Source of the DNA: an uncultured Clostridia bacterium
Lineage (GTDB): Bacteria; Bacillota; Clostridia; Oscillospirales; Acutalibacteraceae
Assembly: GCA_947628595.1 (NCBI GenBank)
Contig: CANRAN010000105.1
Location: 1-5,064 of the forward strand
DNA: 5,064 bases
Direction: 5' to 3'
Part shown: piece by piece, positions 1 through 5,064 of the stretch
Layout of the letters: every line of letters begins with the position of its first letter
Position numbering within the stretch: the stretch's first letter is position 1
Position numbers and translations under genes: made by a program
The notes under the pieces: model-generated
Seen by the model: only the letters and a program-made list of their open reading frames with translations
Told to the model about the DNA's origin: nothing
The model's database searches: none

Positions 1-557
1 GCCTCAAACTGAGGCTTGATAAGGCATACGGCCTGTGCATTATCCTTAAGAAACGGTCTCACCGCAGGCAAAACAAGTGTAAGGGATATGAAACATACAT
101 CAACACTGAAAAAATCTATTTCATCAGGTATTTGCTCTCTTGTAATATATCTCACATTTGTCCTTTCAAGGTTTACTACCCTTTCATCATTTCTCAGTTT
201 CCAGTCAAGCTGACCGTAACCCACATCTATCGAATATACCCTTCTTGCACCATTTTGAAGCATACAATCGGTAAAGCCGCCTGTCGATGCACCTATATCC
301 ATTGTAATTTTATCATTAAGCCTGAGTGAAAATGATGACATAGCCTTTTCAAGCTTAAGTCCCCCACGGCTTACATATTTAGGTTTATTTCCCCTAAGTT
401 CAATCTTAACGGTTCCGGGATAAGCTGTGCCGGGTTTATCGGATTTCTGATTGTCAGCATAGATAACCCCTGCCATTATAAGGGTCTTTGCTTTTTCCCT
501 GCTTTCGGCAAGCCCTCTTTCATAAACCAATACATCAAGTCTTTTTTTATCCGACAC
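1..557 (-). CDS. tlyA: TlyA family rRNA (cytidine-2'-O)-methyltransferase, 3' end outside window
   Basis: Encodes the first 185 residues of an S4-domain/FtsJ-like methyltransferase of about 270 residues. Family members methylate ribose 2'-O of cytidines in 16S and/or 23S rRNA using SAM. The N-terminal S4-type RNA-binding part (about 1-60) has the usual RLDVLVYERGLAESREKAK pattern. SRGGLKLEKA (63-72) opens the catalytic domain, and DIGASTGGFTDCML (87-100) is the SAM-binding motif I. K68, D153 and K181 fit the first three members of the K-D-K-E catalytic tetrad; the final glutamate would lie beyond base 1. The start is GTG at 557-555: an in-frame TAA lies directly before it and a GGGGTGA ribosome site sits 7 nt upstream. 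It follows dxs by 34 nt, as in Bacillus and many clostridia, so it is probably cotranscribed with dxs. The name 'hemolysin A' often used for this family is historical. Which rRNA is methylated cannot be told from sequence. Confidence 0.93.
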   Translation of the reverse strand, partial: MSDKKRLDVLVYERGLAESREKAKTLIMAGVIYADNQKSDKPGTAYPGTVKIELRGNKPKYVSRGGLKLEKAMSSFSLRLNDKITMDIGASTGGFTDCMLQNGARRVYSIDVGYGQLDWKLRNDERVVNLERTNVRYITREQIPDEIDFFSVDVCFISLTLVLPAVRPFLKDNAQAVCLIKPQFE

Positions 558-564
558 TTATATT

Positions 565-571
565 TCACCCC
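565..571 (-). promoter_or_regulatory. Ribosome binding site of tlyA
   Basis: GGGGTGA on the minus strand, 7 nt before the GTG at 557-555. With the in-frame TAA immediately before the GTG, it fixes this non-ATG start; the next in-frame ATG (codon 28) would remove much of the S4 domain. Confidence 0.8.
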
Positions 572-591
572 TGATTATATTTAAGCAAATA

Positions 592-2457
592 TTAATCCAT
601 ACCTTCCCGTACAATTTTTTCTATCCCACCAGCATCAAGTCCGAGCTTGGCGAGTGAGGAATCGACCCTCGCCTGCTTTACAAAACCCTCGATGGCTGTA
701 AGCCCGAATTTCCCCCTGAAGCCGCCCTGATACATAAGAAAACCAAAGCCCTCTCCTATTCCGCCTGTTTTTATTCCCTCCTCAAAGAAATAAACCTCTT
801 TATATTTCATTGCCTCAGAAACAGCGTTTTCACTAATAGGCTTGATTTTGTTAAGCTTTAATATGCAGACATCTATGTCTTGTGCCTTCAGAGCCTTTGC
901 CGCAATACAGGCATTTGAAAAAATTCTTCCGTATGTCACTATAAGCTTACGGGATTTTTTATTTCCCACAAAGGAATAATCCTCACCATCATATTTATAC
1001 TCATCGGGAAGATAAAGCTCTCCGCCTCTCGGATATCTTACCACCGCTATATTCGGTGTGTCATATATCGCAATATGGAACATTTCCCTAAGTTCTGAAA
1101 ATGATGAGGGTGCAAAAATCGTTATATTTGGAATTGTGCTGAGAAATGCGACATCGAATATTCCCTGATGAGTTTCTCCGTCCTCCCCGACAATACCTGC
1201 CCTATCTATGGCAAGTACAATATGAAGCTTTTGCATTGCGGCATCATGAAGTATCTGATCATAGCTCCTCTGCAAAAACGTTGAATAAACCGCAAAAACA
1301 GGTATCATTCTTCCCACCGCAAGACCTGATGCAAAGGTTACAGCGTGTTCCTCTGCTATACCCACATCAAAGAAACGATTTTTATATTTTTCTGAAAAAT
1401 CACTTAATCCCGTACCCATAGCCATAGCTGCCGTTATTGCACATATTCTTTTGTCCTTTTCCGCAGCTTCACAGATAATCTCTCCGAAAACATCAGAAAA
1501 GCCCTTCGTCGAGCTTTTCGGCTCTCCTGTTTCTATATCAAAGGCGGAAATTCCATGGTAATTCTTTGGGGTTTTCTCAGCAAACTCATATCCCTTACCC
1601 TTGACCGTGCATACATGAAGAAGAACCGCTCCTTTTGAATATTTAGCTGCCTTCAGAGCCGATTGCAGCTGCTGTATATCATGTCCGTTAAGCGGACCGT
1701 AATAATTAAAGCCAAGCTGTTCAAACATTGTTTTTCTGTTTCCTAACAGATTTATCTTTATCCAATTTTTTATGTTTCTGATTGTATTTGTTATCGACCT
1801 GCCTAATCCGTTAAATCTGTCAAGCCTGCTGTGAACCCTCGACTTTGCCCTGATATATGACGGCTGTATCCTGATTTTTGTCAGATATCGAGCCATTGAA
1901 CCGACATTCTTTGAAATTGACATTTTATTATCATTAAGAATAACAATAAGCCTTTCCTTGGAACGTCCCGCACAGTTGAGTCCCTCAAAAGCAAGACCGC
2001 CCGTCAACGCTCCGTCACCAATTACCGCAATCGTATAATTTTTTCCGTTATTCAGGGTATCCGCACACGCTATACCGTATGCCGCAGAAACAGATGTACT
2101 GCTGTGACCTGTATCAAAGGCATCGTATATACTTTCACTTCTTTTCGGAAAACCCGAAAGTCCGTTTTCTTTTCTTATAGAACTCAGTTTTTCATTTCGT
2201 CCCGTAAGAAGCTTATGCGCATAGCTTTGGTGACCCACATCCCATATTATCTTATCATTAGGCGGATCAAATACGGTATGCAGAGCGATGGTAAGCTCAA
2301 CAACACCAAGATTTGATGCAAGATGACCTCCATTTTCGGAAACTGTGTCTATTATTTTATTGCGTATTTCCTCGGCAAGAGTATTCAGTTCCTCAGCAGA
2401 CAGCTTTTTCAGATCAGACGGTGATTTTATACCGCTTAAAATGCTGTTGTCTGTCAT
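592..2457 (-). CDS. dxs: 1-deoxy-D-xylulose-5-phosphate synthase
   Basis: Thiamine-diphosphate enzyme condensing pyruvate with glyceraldehyde 3-phosphate to DXP, the entry step of the MEP isoprenoid pathway (also a precursor for thiamine and pyridoxal); cytosolic. The 621 residues match the usual 620-635. The N-terminal TPP domain (1 to about 310) has GGHLASNLG with H45, DVGHQSYAHKLLTGR with H76, and the metal/TPP motif GDGALTGG (148-154) through N175. The pyrimidine-binding domain (about 315-480) has GIAEEHAVTFASGLA with catalytic E370, STFLQRSYDQ with R397, and DRAGIVGEDGETHQG with D427 and H430. A transketolase C-terminal domain (about 500-615) follows. The frame stays open up to 2592, but the extra 45 residues are Cys/His-rich and unlike Dxs. 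The ATG at 2457 lies 9 nt from GGAG; the ATG at 2463 lies only 3 nt from it. N257 replaces the Asp I expect in the GP-x-DGH motif. It has its own tandem promoters and a structured leader, and is followed by tlyA. Confidence 0.97.
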   Translation of the reverse strand: MTDNSILSGIKSPSDLKKLSAEELNTLAEEIRNKIIDTVSENGGHLASNLGVVELTIALHTVFDPPNDKIIWDVGHQSYAHKLLTGRNEKLSSIRKENGLSGFPKRSESIYDAFDTGHSSTSVSAAYGIACADTLNNGKNYTIAVIGDGALTGGLAFEGLNCAGRSKERLIVILNDNKMSISKNVGSMARYLTKIRIQPSYIRAKSRVHSRLDRFNGLGRSITNTIRNIKNWIKINLLGNRKTMFEQLGFNYYGPLNGHDIQQLQSALKAAKYSKGAVLLHVCTVKGKGYEFAEKTPKNYHGISAFDIETGEPKSSTKGFSDVFGEIICEAAEKDKRICAITAAMAMGTGLSDFSEKYKNRFFDVGIAEEHAVTFASGLAVGRMIPVFAVYSTFLQRSYDQILHDAAMQKLHIVLAIDRAGIVGEDGETHQGIFDVAFLSTIPNITIFAPSSFSELREMFHIAIYDTPNIAVVRYPRGGELYLPDEYKYDGEDYSFVGNKKSRKLIVTYGRIFSNACIAAKALKAQDIDVCILKLNKIKPISENAVSEAMKYKEVYFFEEGIKTGGIGEGFGFLMYQGGFRGKFGLTAIEGFVKQARVDSSLAKLGLDAGGIEKIVREGMD

Positions 2458-2466
2458 ATTCATAAT

Positions 2467-2470
2467 CTCC
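2467..2470 (-). promoter_or_regulatory. Ribosome binding site deciding the dxs start
   Basis: GGAG on the minus strand. It lies 3 nt from the ATG at 2463-2461 and 9 nt from the ATG at 2457-2455. In the neighbouring xseA the AGGAG lies 8 nt from its ATG, so the downstream dxs start (MTDNS...) is favoured. The two choices differ by only two residues. Confidence 0.7.
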
Positions 2471-2478
2471 AATACAAT

Positions 2479-2513
2479 TACCGTGTGCATATGCAGTACA
2501 CAGCAGCACGGCA
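2479..2513 (-). promoter_or_regulatory. Hairpin B in the dxs leader, just before the ribosome site
   Basis: Read on the minus strand, TGCCGTG (2513-2507) pairs with CACGGTA (2485-2479), including one G-U pair. After a single bulged C (2506), TGC (2505-2503) pairs with GCA (2488-2486). This gives a 10-bp stem closing a 14-nt loop (2502-2489). The loop contains TGTGTAC, a partial copy of the 5' arm of hairpin A. The stem ends 8 nt before the GGAG of dxs, so it could influence ribosome access. It was found by eye; no folding energy was computed and its function is unknown. Confidence 0.45.
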
Positions 2514-2523
2514 TTATGTACAT

Positions 2524-2550
2524 TGTGTACGCAGAATTTCGGCATACACA
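2524..2550 (-). promoter_or_regulatory. Hairpin A in the dxs leader
   Basis: On the minus strand TGTGTATGC (2550-2542) pairs with GCGTACACA (2532-2524) over 9 bp with one U-G wobble, around a 9-nt loop (2541-2533). No U-run follows, so it is not an intrinsic terminator. The 3' arm can instead pair with TGTGTACTGC in hairpin B with one bulged base, so the two pairings exclude each other. Regulatory meaning is inferred only. Confidence 0.45.
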
Positions 2551-2564
2551 CCATTTTCTTCTTC

Positions 2565-2576
2565 TGTCGGGCGACA
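2565..2576 (-). promoter_or_regulatory. Short perfect dyad at the predicted start of transcription
   Basis: TGTCG-CC-CGACA, a 5-2-5 perfect inverted repeat, begins about where transcription from the downstream promoter should start (near 2577). It could be a repressor operator or a small 5'-end stem of the mRNA. I do not recognise it as the site of a known regulator. A 12-bp dyad can arise by chance. Confidence 0.3.
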
Positions 2577-2583
2577 AATTAAT

Positions 2584-2612
2584 ATTATACACAAAATAAA
2601 GCCCGAATCCAA
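2584..2612 (-). promoter_or_regulatory. Sigma-A-type promoter P2 for dxs (proximal)
   Basis: TTGGAT (2612-2607), a 17-nt spacer, and a perfect TATAAT (2589-2584) on the minus strand. Transcription would start near 2577, giving a leader of about 120 nt before the dxs ATG. The region is AT-rich and non-coding on this strand, apart from the implausible extension of the dxs frame (up to 2592). Confidence 0.65.
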
Positions 2613-2620
2613 ATATACTA

Positions 2621-2649
2621 ATTATAACACATTAAGACAAAATATTCAA
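2621..2649 (-). promoter_or_regulatory. Extended -10 sigma-A-type promoter P1 for dxs (distal)
   Basis: TTGAAT (2649-2644), a 17-nt spacer and TATAAT (2626-2621), with the extended -10 dinucleotide TG at 2629-2628 (TGTTATAAT). The -35 box begins on the first base after the ispA stop codon. The start would be near A2614, giving a leader of about 157 nt. Both boxes and the spacing are close to consensus, which makes this the stronger of the two candidates. Confidence 0.72.
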
Positions 2650-3525
2650 TCACTTTTCCCTATTTAACAAATAGACAGCAAAATCATTGAGCACCTTTGC
2701 TCTGTCTCCGAATATTCCGAGTGAGGAAACAGCCTTATCTGTCAGCTCCCCGGCAAGCCTGCGGCATTCCTCAAGACCGAGCAGTGCCGCATATGTGGAT
2801 TTTTCATTTTCATCATCACTTCCTACGGGCTTTCCAAGCTCCTCTGTTGTTGATGTGATGTCAAGCATATCATCTATTATCTGAAATGCAAGACCGATAT
2901 CCGAAGCATATTCGCAGGCTGCCTCAAACTGCTCCTCTGTTGCACCGGCAGATATACAGCCAAGCTTTGCCGCCGCTATCATAAGCGCCCCTGTCTTTTT
3001 ATTATCCATAACCTTAAGATGCTCAACATCTACACTTTTACCCTCGCTTTCAAGGTCGATCATCTGCCCTCCGAGCATACCGTTTACTCCTGCACATTCC
3101 GAAAGAACCCTTACAGCCTTTGCACATTTATCATAGCCGTTAAGCCTTATTGCTTCATCAGACACTAAAACCTCAAATGCATGGGTAAGAAGTCCATTTC
3201 CTGCAAGCAATGCAGTTGCCTCTCCGTACACCTTATGGTTTGTCGGTTTTCCTCTGCGTAAGTCATCATTGTCCATACATGGAAGGTCATCATGGATAAG
3301 CGAATATGTATGTATCATTTCAAGTGCGCAGGCAAACGGCATTGCTGCTTCCTCACTACCACCGCAAAGCTTTGCAAATTCAACGGTAAGCATAGGACGT
3401 ACTCTCTTGCCGCCTGCCATAAGACTGTATTCCATTGAGGAAACAAGCTCTTGTATATCCTCATTATCGGTTTTGGGTAAATATGAAATAAGCTTTTTTT
3501 CAACAATATCCGTAAATTGCGACAT
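2650..3525 (-). CDS. ispA: Short-chain polyprenyl (farnesyl) diphosphate synthase
   Basis: Head-to-tail trans-prenyltransferase that adds isopentenyl diphosphate to allylic diphosphates, normally giving C15 farnesyl diphosphate for undecaprenyl phosphate and quinone synthesis; cytosolic and Mg-dependent. The 291 residues match the family (about 290-300). Visible motifs are GGKRVRPML (38-46), the first Asp-rich motif DDLPCMD (79-85, the bacterial type with two extra residues) followed by RRGKPTNH, GGQMIDL (152-158), and the second Asp-rich motif DDMLD (218-222) with GKPVGSDDENEKSTY (231-245). TYSLIHDD before the first motif matches E. coli IspA-like enzymes, but this does not exclude a geranylgeranyl product. 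The ATG at 3525 follows the xseB stop by 12 nt, with a GGGG ribosome site (3537-3534) directly after that stop codon. xseB-ispA linkage is widespread in bacteria. The next step-related gene, dxs, has separate promoters. Confidence 0.95.
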   Translation of the reverse strand: MSQFTDIVEKKLISYLPKTDNEDIQELVSSMEYSLMAGGKRVRPMLTVEFAKLCGGSEEAAMPFACALEMIHTYSLIHDDLPCMDNDDLRRGKPTNHKVYGEATALLAGNGLLTHAFEVLVSDEAIRLNGYDKCAKAVRVLSECAGVNGMLGGQMIDLESEGKSVDVEHLKVMDNKKTGALMIAAAKLGCISAGATEEQFEAACEYASDIGLAFQIIDDMLDITSTTEELGKPVGSDDENEKSTYAALLGLEECRRLAGELTDKAVSSLGIFGDRAKVLNDFAVYLLNREK

Positions 3526-3537
3526 TATATTTTCCCC

Positions 3538-3726
3538 CTATTCAAGCTCAGATATATCTGTTATTTTTTGCTCGGCATTTTTAAGCAGCTCATAGCAATC
3601 TGTCGAAAGCTTTGTACCCTCCTCAAAAAGCCTCATTGACTCCTCAAGCGGAAGCTCCCCGCTTTCAAGACCTTCCACTATCTCCTCAAGCCTTTTTACA
3701 GCCTGTTCATAATTAAATTCAGACAT
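3538..3726 (-). CDS. xseB: Exodeoxyribonuclease VII small subunit
   Basis: The small helical subunit of exonuclease VII, several copies of which bind the coiled-coil arm of XseA. The complex degrades single-stranded DNA from both ends into oligonucleotides during repair. The 62 residues carry the family signature: FNYEQAVKRLEEIVEGLESGELPLEESMRLFEEG (4-37), then a second helix ending in LLKNAEQKI. It is short compared with E. coli (80) but typical for Firmicutes, the shortfall being at the tail. The ATG overlaps the last 8 nt of xseA (ATGTCTGA), which suggests translational coupling and fits the need for a set subunit ratio. AGGAAGAG (3739-3732), inside the xseA coding sequence, is its ribosome site. 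Confidence 0.97.
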   Translation of the reverse strand: MSEFNYEQAVKRLEEIVEGLESGELPLEESMRLFEEGTKLSTDCYELLKNAEQKITDISELE

Positions 3727-4924
3727 TGTTACTCTTCCTTTCCGTTACCGTACAATCCGCACTTCCATCATAAAATTTTATATTTATTATATCTCCCCGT
3801 GCAACCTGATATACAGAATTGATTATCTTATCATTCTTACTTGCCACAGAGTATCCTCTTGCCAATACCTTAAGCGGACTTAATGTATCGAGCTTAGCGG
3901 CAAGAGCTGAAAATTCCTTCTGTTTGTCCGAAAGAAAAAATTTATAGGAGGATTTTATATGTGCAATCAGGGCTTCAAGCCGTTTTCTCCTTTCCGAGAT
4001 CAATTCCTGCGGATATCTCATAACTCTTGATTTTACAAGCACATCAAGCTTTTCTCTTTGCAAAATAATATTTCTTTTAAACACGGTAATTATCTTTTCA
4101 TAATAATATTTTATTTCATCCGACATTTCACTTTCCTCGGGAGAAACCAACTCTGCCGCCGCCGTGGGTGTCGCTGCTGCCGCATCAGCGACAAAATCAC
4201 AAAGCGTCGTATCGGTCTGATGTCCTACACCCGACACTATCGGTGTTTCGCAGGCATATATTGCACGGATGAGCCTCTCATCATTAAAGGCGGATAAGTC
4301 CTCCGAGGTTCCCCCTCCTCTGCCTATTATTATCACATCCGCACATTTCATATTATCAATACGCTCTACCGCGGCTGTCAATGCAGCAGCGGCATTCACT
4401 CCTTGAACATAAACAGGACATAAAATTATTTCTCCGATAGGATATCTTCTTGCAAGCGTTGCACTTATATCCTTTATTGCAGCTCCCGTATCTGAAGTAA
4501 TAACCCCTATTCTCTTTGGATATTCGGGCAGCGGCTTTTTATGTTCCGGGGAAAATATTCCCTCCTTTTCAAGCCTTGCTTTGAGCATATCGAATGCGGT
4601 TCTGAGTTCTCCGGCTCCAACAGGTCGCATATCCTCAATATAGAATTGATACTGTCCTGTCTTTGTATATAGTGACACGCTGCCCCTTACAATTACCTGC
4701 ACACCGTTTTCGGGAACGAATCCGAGCCTCGAGGCATATTTTGAAAACATGACGGCTTTTATACTGTTATCCTCATCCTTAAGGGTCATATATCTGTGTC
4801 CTGACTGATAGTGATTTTTGTAATCCGATATTTCCGCTGACATCATTACATTACCAAGATTTTCATCTCCATCCAAAACAGATTTTACATATGTGTTAAG
4901 TCCGGAAACTGTAAGCAACGGCAT
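3719..4924 (-). CDS. xseA: Exodeoxyribonuclease VII large (catalytic) subunit
   Basis: Catalytic subunit of exonuclease VII, a metal-independent nuclease of single-stranded DNA acting in mismatch and damage repair. The 401 residues are at the short end of the family (E. coli 456), mainly because the coiled-coil region is shorter. Residues 1 to about 100 form the OB-fold DNA-binding domain. The catalytic core (about 100-262) has RIGVITSDTGAAIKDI (138-153), GRGGGTSEDLSAFNDE (201-216) and VSGVGHQTD (230-238). D152, R202, H235 and D238 match the four functionally important residues reported for E. coli XseA (D155, R205, H238, D241) at a constant offset. Residues 262-345 are a charged helical, coiled-coil region that should bind XseB. 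SPLKVLARGYSV (349-360) opens the C-terminal segment. A249 stands where an Arg is usual (ADLRAPTP-like motif). The ATG at 4924 has AGGAG 8 nt upstream, which overlaps the ruvB stop codon. Confidence 0.97.
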   Translation of the reverse strand: MPLLTVSGLNTYVKSVLDGDENLGNVMMSAEISDYKNHYQSGHRYMTLKDEDNSIKAVMFSKYASRLGFVPENGVQVIVRGSVSLYTKTGQYQFYIEDMRPVGAGELRTAFDMLKARLEKEGIFSPEHKKPLPEYPKRIGVITSDTGAAIKDISATLARRYPIGEIILCPVYVQGVNAAAALTAAVERIDNMKCADVIIIGRGGGTSEDLSAFNDERLIRAIYACETPIVSGVGHQTDTTLCDFVADAAAATPTAAAELVSPEESEMSDEIKYYYEKIITVFKRNIILQREKLDVLVKSRVMRYPQELISERRKRLEALIAHIKSSYKFFLSDKQKEFSALAAKLDTLSPLKVLARGYSVASKNDKIINSVYQVARGDIINIKFYDGSADCTVTERKSNNV

Positions 4925-4935
4925 AAGTTCATCTC

Positions 4936-5064
4936 CTAATCAAATTTTATCTGTGCATCCTGCACATCGGGGAGTTCAATTCCAAGATGCAGACAGCCCG
5001 CACGGGTTATACAACGTCCCCTCGGCGTCCTGTTGAGAAAGCCTATCTGCATAAGGTACGGCTC
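4936..5064 (-). CDS. ruvB: Holliday junction branch migration ATPase RuvB, C-terminal end only
   Basis: Only the last 42 codons and the TAG (4938-4936) lie in the window; the 5' part is beyond 5064. RuvB is the hexameric AAA+ motor that with RuvA drives branch migration of Holliday junctions. The visible stretch EPYLMQIGFLNRTPRGR (1-17 of the fragment), followed by CITRAGCLHLGI, is the hallmark of the C-terminal winged-helix DNA-binding domain, with the conserved RTPRGR in the wing. The AAA+ motifs cannot be seen. It ends 11 nt before xseA, whose ribosome site overlaps this stop codon, so the two are probably cotranscribed. Confidence 0.92.
   Translation of the reverse strand, partial: EPYLMQIGFLNRTPRGRCITRAGCLHLGIELPDVQDAQIKFD

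Noticed and set aside
16..329. Two short plus-strand open frames near the left edge
   Set aside because: Both are antisense to the SAM-binding core of tlyA and have no ribosome site or protein similarity that I recognise.
1146..1421. 91-codon open frame on the plus strand inside dxs
   Set aside because: Antisense shadow of the conserved Dxs catalytic region. The protein conservation of dxs explains it.
2516..2523. Palindrome ATGTACAT between the two leader hairpins
   Set aside because: An 8-bp palindrome in AT-rich DNA is expected by chance, and it has no partner site.
2410..2554. Possible leader ORF starting at the ATG 2554-2552 (MVCMPKFC...) and running out of frame into dxs
   Set aside because: About 47 codons, preceded only by a weak purine tract (GAAGAAGAAA) and not a clear Shine-Dalgarno. 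It shows no run of a regulatory amino acid, so there is too little to call a leader peptide.
2458..2592. In-frame 45-residue N-terminal extension of dxs
   Set aside because: It has no similarity to Dxs N-termini, contains a Cys run and has no ribosome site at its ATG. It overlaps the leader hairpins and promoter P2. The 621-residue form has the family's normal length.
2601..2649. Terminator after ispA
   Set aside because: No GC-rich hairpin followed by a T-run is present. The T-rich stretches here belong to the promoters. Read-through from ispA into dxs therefore remains possible.
3269..3595. 108-codon open frame on the plus strand across the ispA start and the xseB end
   Set aside because: It lies antisense to two clearly recognised genes and is Ser/Ile-rich, as expected from the reverse complement. 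It has no recognisable domain.

Overview
The window is a compact bacterial housekeeping locus with every recognised gene on the minus strand, so transcription runs from right to left. In transcription order it holds the 3' end of ruvB (enters at 5064), xseA, xseB, an ispA-type prenyl diphosphate synthase, dxs, and the first two thirds of a tlyA-type rRNA methyltransferase (runs off at base 1). The order xseA-xseB-ispA-dxs-tlyA is a known Firmicutes arrangement, and use of dxs means isoprenoids come from the MEP pathway. Moderate-to-low GC, strong purine-rich Shine-Dalgarno sites, a GTG start and the protein signatures suggest a Clostridia member, perhaps of the Oscillospirales/Ruminococcaceae. 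That placement is an inference from style and gene order, not from a search.

Region by region: 4936-5064 is the RuvB C-terminal winged-helix segment. After an 11-nt gap, 3719-4924 encodes the large subunit of exonuclease VII. It overlaps xseB (3538-3726) by 8 nt, and ispA (2650-3525) follows 12 nt later. These four genes look like one translationally packed unit. The only sizeable non-coding gap is 2458-2649 (192 nt) between ispA and dxs. It carries two well-formed sigma-A-type promoters in tandem, directed at dxs, followed by a leader of about 120 nt with two hairpins and a short dyad near the second predicted transcription start. dxs (592-2457) is followed after 34 nt by tlyA (1-557, partial, GTG start), probably on the same transcript.

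Functionally, RuvB and exonuclease VII serve DNA recombination and repair. Dxs and IspA supply the first committed MEP step and the C15 (or longer) prenyl diphosphate used for undecaprenyl and quinone precursors. TlyA modifies rRNA. The locus therefore mixes repair, isoprenoid and ribosome-modification genes. The separate promoters before dxs suggest that MEP flux can be set independently of the repair genes.

I found no mobile element, CRISPR array, tRNA, rRNA or convincing terminator, and no clear sign of a novel multi-gene system. The most interesting non-routine signal is the dxs leader with its repeated, mutually complementary arms.
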